Assembly (NCBI GenBank): GCA_025991245.1 | Contig: BQMJ01000016.1 | Span: 1-64,000 of the forward strand | DNA length: 64,000 nucleotides | Source: Galdieria partita | Lineage: Eukaryota; Rhodophyta; Bangiophyceae; Galdieriales; Galdieriaceae | Direction: 5' to 3' | In this document: positions 36,131 to 48,172 of the stretch, piece after piece | Numbering within the stretch: position 1 is the stretch's first letter | How the letters are laid out: every line of letters starts with the position of its first letter | The notes under the pieces: model-generated | What the model was told of the DNA's origin: nothing | What the model saw: only the letters and a program-made list of their open reading frames with translations | The model's database searches: none | Program-made: the position numbers and the translations under genes

Positions 36131-38899
36131 TCGTTGTGCTGGCAAGATCATAATTATTTATCAATTTCACGAGCTTAAGATATCATCTCAATTCGTTTTC
36201 GTTAGATATTTTCCAAAGAGAAAAAGTCAATAAGTTTTTGGAAATTAGGTTTGGCGACTATATACATATCGTTTTGGTTCTCCTAAAGGAAGAACCTTGT
36301 CTGTCAAGGAGTTGCTATAATAGTACTGTATGAGGATACCTTTGATAAGCCTGGAAGAAGAGAGAAAAAATCTCAAGCCATAATTCGGCTCTTAGATTGT
36401 TTCAAGTCTCTCTTGGAATAAGTGTCCCAAAATTTTCAGAGAACTCGAGAACAGAGGAAACTACAAAGGAGAGAACAAAGGAGTTGGAACTATGCAAGGT
36501 TAACAAGGGCACATCAAAGTCCGAAATGCTATTTCAGAGGAAATTCTATAGTGGTTCTGTCTTGCTCTTCACTTTGCTATATGAGAGAGAAGATAACCAC
36601 AAGGGCTTCTTGACCAAATAGGCTAGGAAGCTATCTTCATCACCATAACTCTATGGAAGACTCTCCGAATCATTAAGTTTGAACCAGACACATAGATTGG
36701 GACTACAGAGAAATCTTTTGAGAAAGTATATGATATGAGAATGTCAGACTGGGAAACATATGCAATTTTATGACACAGTAGCTAAGATTTTCTTGTGTTT
36801 CTTTGGCATACCCAATTACAATGCTGTTCTTACCTCTTCAAAGGCGTTCCAGTTTTAGTCATGGTAGACGTAAATTCTGAACATTAGGCTTCAAAGAGAG
36901 TAAAATATACAAGAAACATTCTCATGCAATTTTTACATATATGGGTCCAGTTCTATTAATGGATTCAATGTAAATCGTTCCCAAACCCTGAGATGAAATC
37001 CAGTCCATGTTTCAGAAATTTGATTCTTGGTTACTTGTAAAATTTAGAGATTCTTGAAGTACAAGCCATTTATTTCTAACAGATGTGGTGATACTGTAGG
37101 ATCAATCAGTAAGAATATATGGGCCACTTGAAATTTTGAAGATTCTCATTTCGGTTGTAACTCCTTTGCTTTACACATCGAATACTAGGCTTGTCACAAT
37201 AGTTACTTGAAAAGACTGAATTCGAAACCAACTGTCTTAAGCTGAGAGAATCAACATAATAGATCAATGTATATGTGATACAAATTATTCTTGACAAGGA
37301 GCGCACAATAGAAATACAACTAATATAACGTATCTCAAACGCTTTAGCTGATGCTAAGCACATTCATAACCTCGAAACCAAAAAAACAATATGCACTATA
37401 ACTGGTAAACAATGTTCTATCCCATCGATGTTTTTACAAATTTGTGATTCCAAAGATCAACATGCACTGCAAGAAGAGCATAGTTTTAGAAAAGGATATT
37501 TATAAGGCAAATAGAAAGTTCGATTGCACATGAAGAACCAAGACGCCTTATGCAAGGATGCATATCTACATCGTGTATGGAAACTATTGTAGGCTATGTT
37601 CAGAGTGATTGTAGAGTTTATATACGGAAGACTCGACTACACCAGATAGTAATTTCTCTAAAACAAGTACAAAAGTTACATGAAATGATCAGGGGAACCT
37701 GAAGAGTGGAGTGCTGTTCTTGGACAATGCATGCATACGTTTCCGTATAGTTTTATTTTCACAAAGAGTTTCGACATTCTGTTGGTGATAGTATTCATAG
37801 AGAATTACCTTAAAGAACGTTTGTTTTATGAAATGATCACTTCTGTCTATTTAATAACCAAGAGGTTACTTATCGACATAGCTATGTCAACTCTGTTCGA
37901 AGATAATTGATATCATATACATGTTATATATTTGTATGAACTACGTTTAAATTCAACCATGATGTTGAAGCAATAATCAGAATCTTTGTGCAACAAAGTT
38001 GCCGAAATTTCTCTCTCAACCCCTGTTGGCATTATTGAACGAGGCTAACTGCATCATCTCCATATGGAGAATGAGGTTGCAAAGAAAACCGAATCGAATG
38101 AAGAACCATTCGCAGTAGAAAAAGGGGGTTACTCTGGAGAGAAAGTAGCCCAAGAACTATCACTTATACGTTATTGACATCCTTTAATTCATTACTAGGT
38201 TTGGCCTCCATTGAAGAATGGCGTCAATTACAAGAACTGCTACATGTTAGCTGCGATGAGGAAGCTGACAAGATGACCATACTATTGAAACAAATGTAAC
38301 TAGTCACAATGCATACTGTCCTTGAAAATAACAAGAATCAACTGGAACAAGAAAGCCAAGACCGTCGCGTCTCTAGTCTTACTTTTAAGAAGACTAGACT
38401 AATGGAATGACTATATTTACGTAAATGGAGGAAGTATTTGAAAAGTCTTAGAGATGGATCTTATCCTGTGATTGGTAAAAGTGCATATTGAATGATGTCA
38501 AAAAGAGAAAGATAAACGTGAATGTGACTATGAGAATACAATATTCGAAGAATTCTAGAAAGAACGAATCAAAGTCTGTCATGCCTCACTGATAGATGAA
38601 TGCATATAGAGCTACACATAATAGTTACAGAAGCAAAAAACCAAAAGTACTTTTAGTATTCAGAGTCAAAAACTTGAAATATAGCTACTGACGAATTTCC
38701 AAAAAGGGGCTTGGCTAAATATCGTTGAGATTAGAGGCCTACAAATGGCAACTGAGGAAATACGTATTCCTACATATATATATTTGCACTAGATATCTGA
38801 ATCGAATAAAGCTTTTATCGATATAATGTCTTGTCCTATATATAGAAAAGGTTTTACTCCATTGATCATCCAAGTCGAATACTTTTATTCCAACAAAGA
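36131..38899. other. Interval with a possible coiled-coil gene relic
   Basis: Mostly unrecognised. On the + strand at ~38180-38600 short frames rich in Glu, Gln, Lys and Leu (for example EEWRQLQELLH and LENNKNQLEQESQ) are broken by stops and look like the remains of a coiled-coil protein gene. No family can be named. Confidence 0.35.
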
Positions 38900-41626
38900 C
38901 TAAAACTTGACCCCAGCTCTCGTTTTTCCAAGAGCTTCTTTCAACAAATTACGATGATATTCAATGGCTTCAGTTTCATGTTTCTTCAAATCACCTCGCT
39001 CTAAATACGCTTTGCAACCAAACTCATAATAGTCACAGTATTCAAATACTCTATCGCAGTCTTTCTCAATGTGATATTTCCATGAATGCCATGTAGAAAA
39101 GAAACTATGACATGCAACACATTCTTTAGGAGCTACAGCACATTCGTGCGCAATATGTGCACAAAGCATTGTCGATGGAATAGCACAATGACAATGATCA
39201 CAACAAACAAGATGGTAACTACAATTTCCATAATGTGAATCAAAAAATTCTGACCTCTTCAGTACTAAATTGCATGAGCTGCATTTACCCATTTCATTTG
39301 GACAGTCTCCTTTATGACTAGTTTCATAATCTTTCAATGCTCCTTGCCATCCACATAAATGAGGACATTGAAGGCGTAGTTTCAAGATAACTTTTTCTGC
39401 AAATGGTGAAACTTTCCAATCAGTACAAACTGTTTGACAGGTTGGACAACTTGATTCGGTCCGAGCTTCGATGCAAACTTTGCAAAAAATATGACTACAA
39501 TTCTCTGAACAACAAGGATCAGTACAAATAGAGCAACAAATAGAACAAACATAATCTTCGGTTTCAAAATACTTTGGAAGCGTTCTAACGTTCACTGAGT
39601 TGGAAGTATTTGTTATGAAATAGGTCATCATTTCAAAAGGTGGATAAATAGGGATGTGAGAACTTGACTCTTGTTGTTCAAGTCGTCGATGCTGCATAAA
39701 TAAAATAAACAATAATTTCATCTCTTCCAGAACAGTATTCTTATATTCTAAATAACTTTGGTTTAAGCATGAAGCATATTTCGATGATGGAAGAAGGTGT
39801 TCTGTCGCTGTATTGGTCTTCAAAGTAGATTGACCTAAACTTCTGCTGATATTGGAAGCATTCGATTCGATGTTAGTCAACTCGGATTGATTGCGTTTCA
39901 AGTACTGCTCGATTTGAGAAGAAAATATGTCACCTTCGGAGGTAATATGATTATTATCAATATTCAATACAGTCAATATATGATTCTCTTTCAATGCTTC
40001 ACTTAGATATTTGGCACCTTCGGATGCAATATTGTTGTTATGAATATCCAATTCAGTCAATGTATGATTCTCTTTCAATGCTTCACTTAGATATTTGGCA
40101 CCTTCGGATTTAATATTATTCACATCAATACACAATTTAGTCAATTTATGGTTCTTTTTCAACGCTTCACTTATATATTTGGCACCTTCGGATGTAATAT
40201 TATTTCCACCAATATACAATTTAGTCAATGTATGATTCTCTTTCAACGCTTCACTTAGATATTTGGCACCTTCGGATGCAATATTATTTCCACCAATACA
40301 CAATACAGTCAATGTATGATTCTCTTTCAATGCTTCACTTAGATATTTGGCACCTGCGGATGCAATATTGTTGTTATGAATATACAATTTAGTCAATGAA
40401 TGATTCTCTTTCAATGCTTCACTTAGATATTTGGCACCTGCGGATGTAGTATTATTTTCACTAATATCCAGTCCAGTCAACGTATGATTCTCTTTCAATG
40501 CTTCACTTAGATATTCGGCACCTTTAGATGTAATATTATTTCTGGGAATACTCAATAAAGTCAATGTATGATTCTCTTTCAATGCTTCACTTAGATATTT
40601 AGCACCTTCGGATGCAATATTGTTTCCTCCAATATATAATTCAGTTAATGTATCATTCTCTTTCAATGCTTCACTTAGATATTTAGCACCTTCGGATGTA
40701 ATATTATTTCTGGCAATATTCAATACAGTCAATGTATGATTCTCTTTCAATGTTTCACTTAGATAATTTACTCCATTGGAATCAATCTTTCGCTTATCTA
40801 GATCAAGAGTAGTTTTATGAGTCATCCAAAGAGGCCCAAAGGGAACAGCATTGGTAGGCGATAATTGCAGACTCAAACAATCAAAGAAAGCTTTCAAACA
40901 TATTCGTTTTCTTTGCAGAAAATGTAAAATATGGAAAAACTGAGGCTCTTTCCATTGCCAACCTAAAAGAGTATAACAACTTTCAAGAGAAGCATTCTTC
41001 AAAATTTTCAATAATCTCAATAGTCGTGGATTGGATATACTTGTACACCTCATTGCCAATGACTTGAGAGTCGAAATACAACGAAAATTATCGACCAATA
41101 TAGTCCAAGTGTTGGATAGGTCAAACATGTCCAAGTCAATATATAGAAATGAGGAACAATGGCCTTTACGAAATAGAAAAGATAATAATTCAAGTATAAA
41201 GTAACTCTCAGTATCATCAACTTGAAGAAAAAGTATGCTGCTAGTAACTGAATTTGGAAATTGTTCGATAACTTCACCGAGTTGAACAATATCCGTTTCC
41301 AAAGAGCAGATGATTACATATTCAAACAAAGTTGGATATTTAGTAACACCAGCTTCAAGTTGACCACGCAGGCCTGAACAACGAGTCATTGGGAGGCTCA
41401 AGTTGATAAACTTGAACTTTTCTAGCATCAAGTTTCTACAGTTATCATTCACCTTGTTTAGGAGCTGAAGAAAATTTGAATTGGTTCTATACTCAAAGTT
41501 TGCAGCTTCTATTGGAGAGTTTTCAAGAAGAAAGCTAAAAATAGCTTCTCTTAAAGAGCCAGGAATCTCAAAGTTGAAAGCGTTATTCGTCAAAGTCGAA
41601 CCTGTGGTATTCTGAGAAGTAGACAT
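38900..41626 (-). CDS. LRR - RING finger - TRAF-type zinc finger protein, probable E3 ubiquitin ligase
   Basis: Intronless 908-residue protein, ATG at 41624-41626. Residues ~272-565 form eleven 28-residue leucine-rich repeats of the NLR/ribonuclease-inhibitor kind (consensus L-x-x-L-x-I-x-x-N-N-I-x-S-E-G-A-K-Y-L-S then E-A-L-K-E-N-H). A complete C3HC4 RING follows: C694, C697, C710, H712, C715, C718, C727, C730. After it, residues ~750-890 hold a series of Cys/His modules with TRAF-type zinc-finger spacing. RING plus TRAF fingers normally marks a ubiquitin ligase; the LRR array would then be the substrate or ligand sensor (inference). The ~270-residue N-terminus is unrecognised, possibly a diverged LRR-like solenoid. 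The frame is clean, unlike the decayed sequence on both sides. Confidence 0.88.
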   Translation of the reverse strand: MSTSQNTTGSTLTNNAFNFEIPGSLREAIFSFLLENSPIEAANFEYRTNSNFLQLLNKVNDNCRNLMLEKFKFINLSLPMTRCSGLRGQLEAGVTKYPTLFEYVIICSLETDIVQLGEVIEQFPNSVTSSILFLQVDDTESYFILELLSFLFRKGHCSSFLYIDLDMFDLSNTWTILVDNFRCISTLKSLAMRCTSISNPRLLRLLKILKNASLESCYTLLGWQWKEPQFFHILHFLQRKRICLKAFFDCLSLQLSPTNAVPFGPLWMTHKTTLDLDKRKIDSNGVNYLSETLKENHTLTVLNIARNNITSEGAKYLSEALKENDTLTELYIGGNNIASEGAKYLSEALKENHTLTLLSIPRNNITSKGAEYLSEALKENHTLTGLDISENNTTSAGAKYLSEALKENHSLTKLYIHNNNIASAGAKYLSEALKENHTLTVLCIGGNNIASEGAKYLSEALKENHTLTKLYIGGNNITSEGAKYISEALKKNHKLTKLCIDVNNIKSEGAKYLSEALKENHTLTELDIHNNNIASEGAKYLSEALKENHILTVLNIDNNHITSEGDIFSSQIEQYLKRNQSELTNIESNASNISRSLGQSTLKTNTATEHLLPSSKYASCLNQSYLEYKNTVLEEMKLLFILFMQHRRLEQQESSSHIPIYPPFEMMTYFITNTSNSVNVRTLPKYFETEDYVCSICCSICTDPCCSENCSHIFCKVCIEARTESSCPTCQTVCTDWKVSPFAEKVILKLRLQCPHLCGWQGALKDYETSHKGDCPNEMGKCSSCNLVLKRSEFFDSHYGNCSYHLVCCDHCHCAIPSTMLCAHIAHECAVAPKECVACHSFFSTWHSWKYHIEKDCDRVFEYCDYYEFGCKAYLERGDLKKHETEAIEYHRNLLKEALGKTRAGVKF
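39934..40813 (-). repeat. 84-bp coding tandem repeat (LRR array)
   Basis: About ten and a half copies of an 84-bp unit that encodes the LRRs. Copies differ by few bases (the CTCTTTCAATGCTTCACTTA block recurs almost unchanged), so the array looks recently expanded or homogenised. Differences cluster at the positions exposed on the concave face. Confidence 0.93.
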
Positions 41627-43249
41627 TTTTTGTTTGAGCTCAAGTAAGGAGGTGCTGACTCAGTGCTTTTAGTAGTATCACAAGTCTCTGTTTCGACAGA
41701 GAGTGTTGCGAACACGTGCCTTCGGTCCAATTGAGAAGAATGAAAATTTGGGACATTCTTTCATGACAACTCTTTGTGGTTTATATCCGACAAGAGGCAG
41801 CATTGTTACAAGTTAACAAGTTACTATTGCACCTTTTGAAACATCCAAAAATTTTCAACATGACAAGTTGCCCAAGTACAGTCATTAATATTATAATGTT
41901 ACAGAACTATATTTGGATTCAGTTTCAAGATTGTCTCAAAATTTTGTGCATTTTGAAGAAGAATAGTTATACTAGACAATGCTGCTAATTCTGCCTCACT
42001 ATATATTGTTGGCTGATTCTTCAAGGCTCTTCTTGTGATTGGGATTGGAGGTCTGTTTGGAGAGGGAATGGTGATGATTCATGCCTTGTAACAGAAAGGT
42101 AGGGCAATGCTACTCTTCTGTTTTGCCCATACATATATGTATCGATACAAACAACTTTAAAGAGCGTTTCAAGTGTCTACTGTTACATTGTCCTAAGATT
42201 GTTTCTTCTTGAGAGAAAGAAAACCTGAATTACTATAGTTCTCTGCAACCAATCTATAGACGCAGAAGTGTGTGCAATCTTCTGAAGGTTATTTCTGAAA
42301 GAATCTTAACTCTAAGAGGTACACAGTCCCTTTCTCAACATTGGAACTAATCCAGCTAAGTGTTTTTCTTTCCCAATGTGCAATACTCTAGTTCAGAATA
42401 GTGAGCATCCTACTATCGATAACTTTCGAATAAGACTATTTTCTTACAACAAATAACGAAAGTTGCAAGCTCCGATAAATTGGTATGTTCCATTGCCTCT
42501 TTCATAAAGTGATAGGAAATTTTGAACTAAACCATAGTCTTTACATCATGTCACTTTGCGTAATTGATGTAATTTGCGTTTATCGTTTGCACATAGTCAA
42601 AAGTATGCGATCAGATAAGACAAATTGTCAGTCTTGAAAAGGAAAAATTGAGTAGAATTGAATATCTCCCTTGTCTGTATCGGATAGTAATCTTTGAAAG
42701 CTGCCACTCTGAAGATTATTCTGTCAGCAGTTGAACTTAACTAATCTATGAAGTTCCACATAGTCTGTTTCGTAGATAAGAGACAAAGAGTGGAACAGTT
42801 GAAACAGGAAGAGTGGAAAACACGTATTAAATTTCGCAGTAACTAGATTTCTCTTACCCAATGCACAGTTGATTTTAGTTGATCTGTAAGTCATTGAAAG
42901 AAGCTGTGCTATCTTAAAGTATGTTCCTCAAGGTTGAAATCACTTCAAATAATTTTTCTCGCAGCAACTCCAAATCAATTTTCCATATGAAACAAAGAAA
43001 CAATCAATTTCTTGTTTGAATTCCAAAGTATCTCTATAAGCAAATTATATAACCTTTGCAGCTCTATAAATTGTAAAGTTTGTGTTGAATTGCACAATTT
43101 GATTTTGGGATGTTTGGCCCGCCGTCAAAGGATGACTATTGAAACTTTTTTAAATATGTCCTGAGAGTCTGTTAGACACAAAGAAATATTTCAAGATGGT
43201 CTGAAAAAATTGACGAAAAGTTTAGCAACGTATGGTTGACAAACTTGCC
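41627..43249. other. Intergenic, no gene seen
   Basis: 1.6 kb upstream of the LRR-RING gene. The ~150 bp next to 41626 presumably holds its promoter. Nothing else is recognised; the frame at 41776-41988 has no family features. Confidence 0.5.
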
Positions 43250-45640
43250 TTATCTTCAACAAGAGTGTTTGTTCAAAACTCTCGCGTCAGTTCTTGGAGA
43301 TAAAATACAAGTAGGAGGTAAAGTTTTTGAAGTTGGGAAAGAAACTTTTGAAGAAATTGCACCGTTGCTTGTTCCCAAGAAGTTTCCCTAAGATTTCCCA
43401 GTTCAGCCAAGTTCTGGTAATATTTCGAGAAGCTTTCTGAGACGAGAGTTTATCAAGAGTTGGAATAGACACATTGAAAGTCTTGATGCGGAATGTTGCA
43501 GTCCTCCATCCCAGCAGATCATAGTTTCTGCAGCTAGTGGTCTAGGAAAGAGTTTAGATCTCTATATGGCTGCTGTTTTCAAGTCATTGCAGGATTCCCC
43601 TACAATATATTGGAAACGCAGAGACGTGGATGAAGAACTGTAGCAGCATCTCTCAAACGGTTTCACGTTACTTGAACATTTTGCTTTTTATGAATGCAGA
43701 CATTCTTGAAGGAATGCCATGCTTCATGACAACTGACTATGATTCTTTGAATGGTGCTCCCCTTAAAGATGTCGTTTATTTTGCCATAAAAGAGAAAGAA
43801 ATATCTCTGGCTTCAAACATAATGCGTTTTGGGGCAAGTTTGGTCTTAACATAAATAGATGGCCGGATTTCTTTCAGTTTTACACTGAGTTTGAAGTAAT
43901 GAATACAGTAAGTAATCGCTCTTTCTTGTTTTATAATAACTTTTTCATTTACTTGAATAGCCTTGCTGTGTTCTTCTTGCAGGTTCACTGCATCATCCAT
44001 TTGAAGATAATTTGCCTAGTGGTTATGGAAATGTCAAACACTATTTGGAGCCTTTAAGTTTCAAAGAGTTTGACTTGTGGCAAGATTTACCTGATTATCC
44101 ACCCATTCTTCGTCAACATTCAGATGAAATTGTCGAACTTACTGGATTGGTGCCTAGAATGATAGCCAAAATGGTAACACTTGCCAAAGACCTTCCGAAT
44201 GCAAGTTTTCAGGATTTGAAGACTGATTTCACCTCGGAATGCCTTCCGGAAATGAGGGAAAAACATAGAACCTATGTCAGAAGGCTTAAGTATGAGGAAG
44301 ATAGGGATGATTTTTACAGTATGTTATATGACCTATTCATGGACCGGAAGGCTCCCAGTGTTACGTTGGCAGACGGAGCATATAGAGATCGCGGATTACT
44401 AATTGTTGTGAATCGCTCCTATTTGCGTTTTTACAACAGTATTGCACGCGATATCTTGTTATTCTCTTTCCTTAAAAGATATGCTTCTGAGAATTACTTG
44501 GCTGAACTTTTTCAACTTTATCGAAGTGATCCAAGCACAAGAGGACAGACTTTTGAAAAATTATTCTTTTTGTGGTTTATCAGTAGAACAGAAGAAGTGA
44601 CTATCCGCTCCGATAGCAAACCTTATAGGAACTTGAGTTTATCTTGTCATAGTTGGGTTCGGTTGATTAGAGATGAATTTGATCCTCCCATGAAAAAGTT
44701 TACTCATTCCTGTTGGATATTACTGGAAGAACGACATCCTTGATTTGACTATATTTTTTGTGGATATTGTGAATTCTCAATGGCATATATACTTTTTTCA
44801 AGTATCTATATCTTCATTTTACAATCATAATCGTGACTCTGCCGCTATTGAAAACTCTTTTTTGCCAGCTTTGAAGAAAGATGCATGGAATATTTTAGAA
44901 TCGGCTAACTTATCAACTAGGAGGTCAAAGAGGAAACAAGGATCAATGGCAAGTTCCCAAGGTGGCCAAAAACGTAATAAGAAGAGGAGACGAGTAAAAG
45001 TAACAGATAAGCCTCAGTTACTAAGCTTAATTGGTTTGATTTTGAATGAAGAGTTTGCTATCACGTTAAAAGAAGATGATTCTGGAGGGATTGTAGATTT
45101 TCGTTTATTGGATTCGACACTGCATAAGTATTGTCTATGTTACTCCATTACCATTTAAGAAGGCCTAAGGTAGTTTATCAGTACCAGACTATATTGAGTT
45201 TCTTTGTAGAGAAGGCTTTTCTGAAAGATTTCGAGTTTTATTGGAAAAGGAAAAGTGATGTTTTACGATCCTTTGATGGAAGCAGAGTTGTTTTGAGCTT
45301 TACGATTTACAAAGACTATGATAAATGATACTTTTTGAATATTTTATTTTTTTTTTTTAACTGGCAAGCTAATGATGAATCATTGTGGAAGCAGAAAGTC
45401 TGATATGGATGGTTATCTTGCAATAATAGATGATGTATATATCCTAAACAAAGTCAATTTTAGCAATTTGAATGAAAATCAAAATAAAACCTCAATTTCA
45501 AGTAAACAGCTTTGGAGAGAGTCTTTATTGGATATCTTCAGTTATACAGAATCACCTTGTTTCAAACTTGGAGACATGCTTTTCAGCCAAACGATCATTC
45601 AGAAAGTATTCAGGAGGCTCTTAAAGTCTGTCAGATAACA
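43250..45640 (+). pseudogene. Second Crinkler/RHS-like P-loop gene, relic
   Basis: Parts of a different NTPase-effector family, not closely similar to copies A-D. Visible: a P-loop S-A-A-S-G-L-G-K-S near 43530; a long open part at ~44000-44743 with L-x-G-L-V-P-R-M (compare the T-G-x-V-P motif of the Crinkler/RHS class); a segment with I-Y-F-F-Q-V-S near 44800, like the core strand of the C-terminal domain of such proteins; and a Lys/Arg-rich stretch near 44930-45005. An intron-like GT...AG segment is present at ~43915-43981. It looks broken, with several breaks, and is treated as a fossil. Confidence 0.6.
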
Positions 45641-45979
45641 AATCTTTGCTAATGAAATTGTTGGAGGAGAAATCGTCAATCACAAAGAGAAGCAAGCACC
45701 TATTAGCAACGACACATAAGTTGTCATTTTGAAGGCAAGTATGCTGATAAAAGACAACTAAACAGCTTTTCAATCAGCTTATGTACAGAACAAATGTTTC
45801 ATAATTCATAGAGTATATAATTGAATTGTAAAGAAATAGAGCATCAATTATTGACTTTATCTACTTTGTCAATTCTGTATAGGAAAACTCTCAATGACAT
45901 CATATTATTGGGACTCACATCTTATCAAGATACTATTCTCGAAATACGCACACTTGATGCTTGCTTGAATACTAGAAAC

Positions 45980-46480
45980 TACAAAGCAAGTTGTCTCAGA
46001 AATATATTTCGCAGGGGTTCTTAGACAATCCAAAGAGTAACTACGAGTGGAAGCCAATGTTCGAAATGAATCGCTGGACTATTGAATTCAAAAAATGGTA
46101 AAAACTCCACTTGAACAACCTAATAAAAGTCCTCTTTGGAAATGAAAGCGCCAACAAAGTTAAAAGCAAACTTTATACCCAAAGTGATTATCACACTAGC
46201 AGGAACAGCAAACAAACTATTTACTCAAGGGGACTTAGTTTCCCAAATATGTTTTGTTGAATCCACGCAAAGTTCTGTGAGTCGATAAGTTATTTGTTAA
46301 ATGTAAAACCAAATAACTATGTCACAGAGGAAACAACAGAGTCACTTGCGAGCAGGACTGTAATATTAGCTCTCATACGTAAACTATACACTACTCTTAT
46401 GAAAGAGCTTTCAAGAACTTGTTGTAAGCCTAATTTTGCCTCGGATCAGGGTGATCTGTTGTGGTTGTTTTAGTTTACAG
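45980..46480 (+). repeat. Duplicate of the upstream block of gene B
   Basis: Matches 19780-20290 in order and orientation, directly before the relic of the same gene type. It shares AAGCAAACTTTATACCCA, GTGATTATCACACTA and AGCTCTCATACGTA. Confidence 0.8.
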
Positions 46481-48172
46481 AATGAATACTACTGGTGTTG
46501 AAAGAATCAAAATTCTCAATGTCAATAGCGAATCAGCAGAATTGCAAGTTCTAGAAAAGCTATTATCGTACCCTTTGCAGCGTGATGGTACACACGACAA
46601 CTCTTCGATCTCACGAATGTTATGCACCCCAAATGTTATGAAAGTGGCAAAAGCACGTTTGGTGAACATTTCCAAAAGTTCCTTTTGGTTAACAAAGAGA
46701 ACTTGTTGTAATATTCAAATACTGTTGGTCGCTTACCTGGCTTTGGGAACGAGGAGAATTTAGGAGAACGTGCGCTGGACTCTCAACGACACTTTATATG
46801 TTGTGTTGAATCTCCTCAATGAATCGAGAGGAACATTTTTTCAAGATACACTTTTGGAGTGGATAAGCAAAGAGGCACTTGCGCAATACCGAAAAGGTGC
46901 GATTTTACTTTCCCAAGTTCTTTCTTTTATGGATAGTGCAGAAGAATGGCGTTAGAAACTCTTGCAAGTAACCAAGAAACACTATTGTTTGTTGACGAAG
47001 TTGGAGCTTTGAAATGCTACGACTTACCATGTTGAAAGATTTGGTATCTACTCAAGGAGTAACTCGAGTGCACAACGTCTATTGTTCTTTTTTTGGAGTC
47101 TTATCAAAAATTTTACGTCTAACTATTGTAATTTGTGTTGTGGCAGGGAGATTCTGTCACAACTAATCAACGAGATACCTATACTTCCCGAGTAACTTTA
47201 TCCTTTCTTCGTTTAGATCCCCTTTCAAAAGAAATTGTCAAGTTTCTTATACAAAATACCACTTATGACAGTGAATCTATTCTAAAAGTTATTTTTCCTG
47301 AAGGATAGGATTGCTTCTTCAAACAATTACATGATTATACAGGCGGAGTGCCTTATTATCTCATCTATGTTTTGAAAGAATTATATCAGTAAAATTCGTT
47401 CGAGGTCCAGTGACGAATCAGAAGATGAAATGCAAACGAGAATCGAGGAAATGTATCCAAATTTTTCCCTTTCAATAAGTGTGTCTCATTTGACATCAAA
47501 GGGAATGTTTGTCTTTATTCTCCCTGCGAGTATGTTTGAATTTCATATTCCCATGTGGGAGACTTTGTCAAGTAGTTTAGGAACAGGAAGCAATTCGAAA
47601 TATGTGTTGGATATTGCCAATCATTTTGGTTTTTATTATGAGCATTGCTCAAAGAATGAACAAGATCAAGGTGAACAAACTACTGTCAACCAAAAAGAAC
47701 AAACAATTTTCAAGCTGGTCTTTCCAAAGATTGTTTTGAAGGCCATCGAAAGTCATTTCAGGGAAGCCCCTCCTATTCGTTTTATACTATTTTAGTTTCA
47801 AAAGAGAGCTAGTGAGAATGACTTGACGTAAAATGGAGTTTTCATGGTATTAGATGGAATGAAATATTGGAACAAGTCTTTGTATGCAGGTCATGACCCA
47901 TTATTGACTAATTACTTTACATAGCACTGTGTGTTGATCATCATCAGTGAGAAATTGTCCACAAATGTGTGAGATGACTTGAGCAATTCTGGTCATTATT
48001 ATTCCATTGGCGTTAGTTTGCAGCTATTCCGTGATCCCTATTGTCATTCTTTCTGTTTCTGATGTAGGAAACAATATTGACAAAAATTTTCGAGTTAATA
48101 ATCCGCATTCGAAAATTGGTTGTATTTCAACGTTACAAGAAATCGTTTTATCTCGTTCTCAGAAAATTTAGG
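46481..48172 (+). pseudogene. Chimeric NTPase-nuclease relic: B-type head, C-type tail
   Basis: The first ~1.3 kb aligns with gene B from its start codon (M-N-T-T-G-V-E) through the NTPase domain and the F-K-L-V-F-P-K-I-V block. From about 47840 the sequence instead follows the last ~370 bp of gene C (shared GGAGTTTTCATGGTATTAGA-like block and the 3' end with ATTTCAAC-TTACAAGAAAT). The two families were joined by a deletion or ectopic recombination. It is broken in many places and treated as a fossil. Confidence 0.8.
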
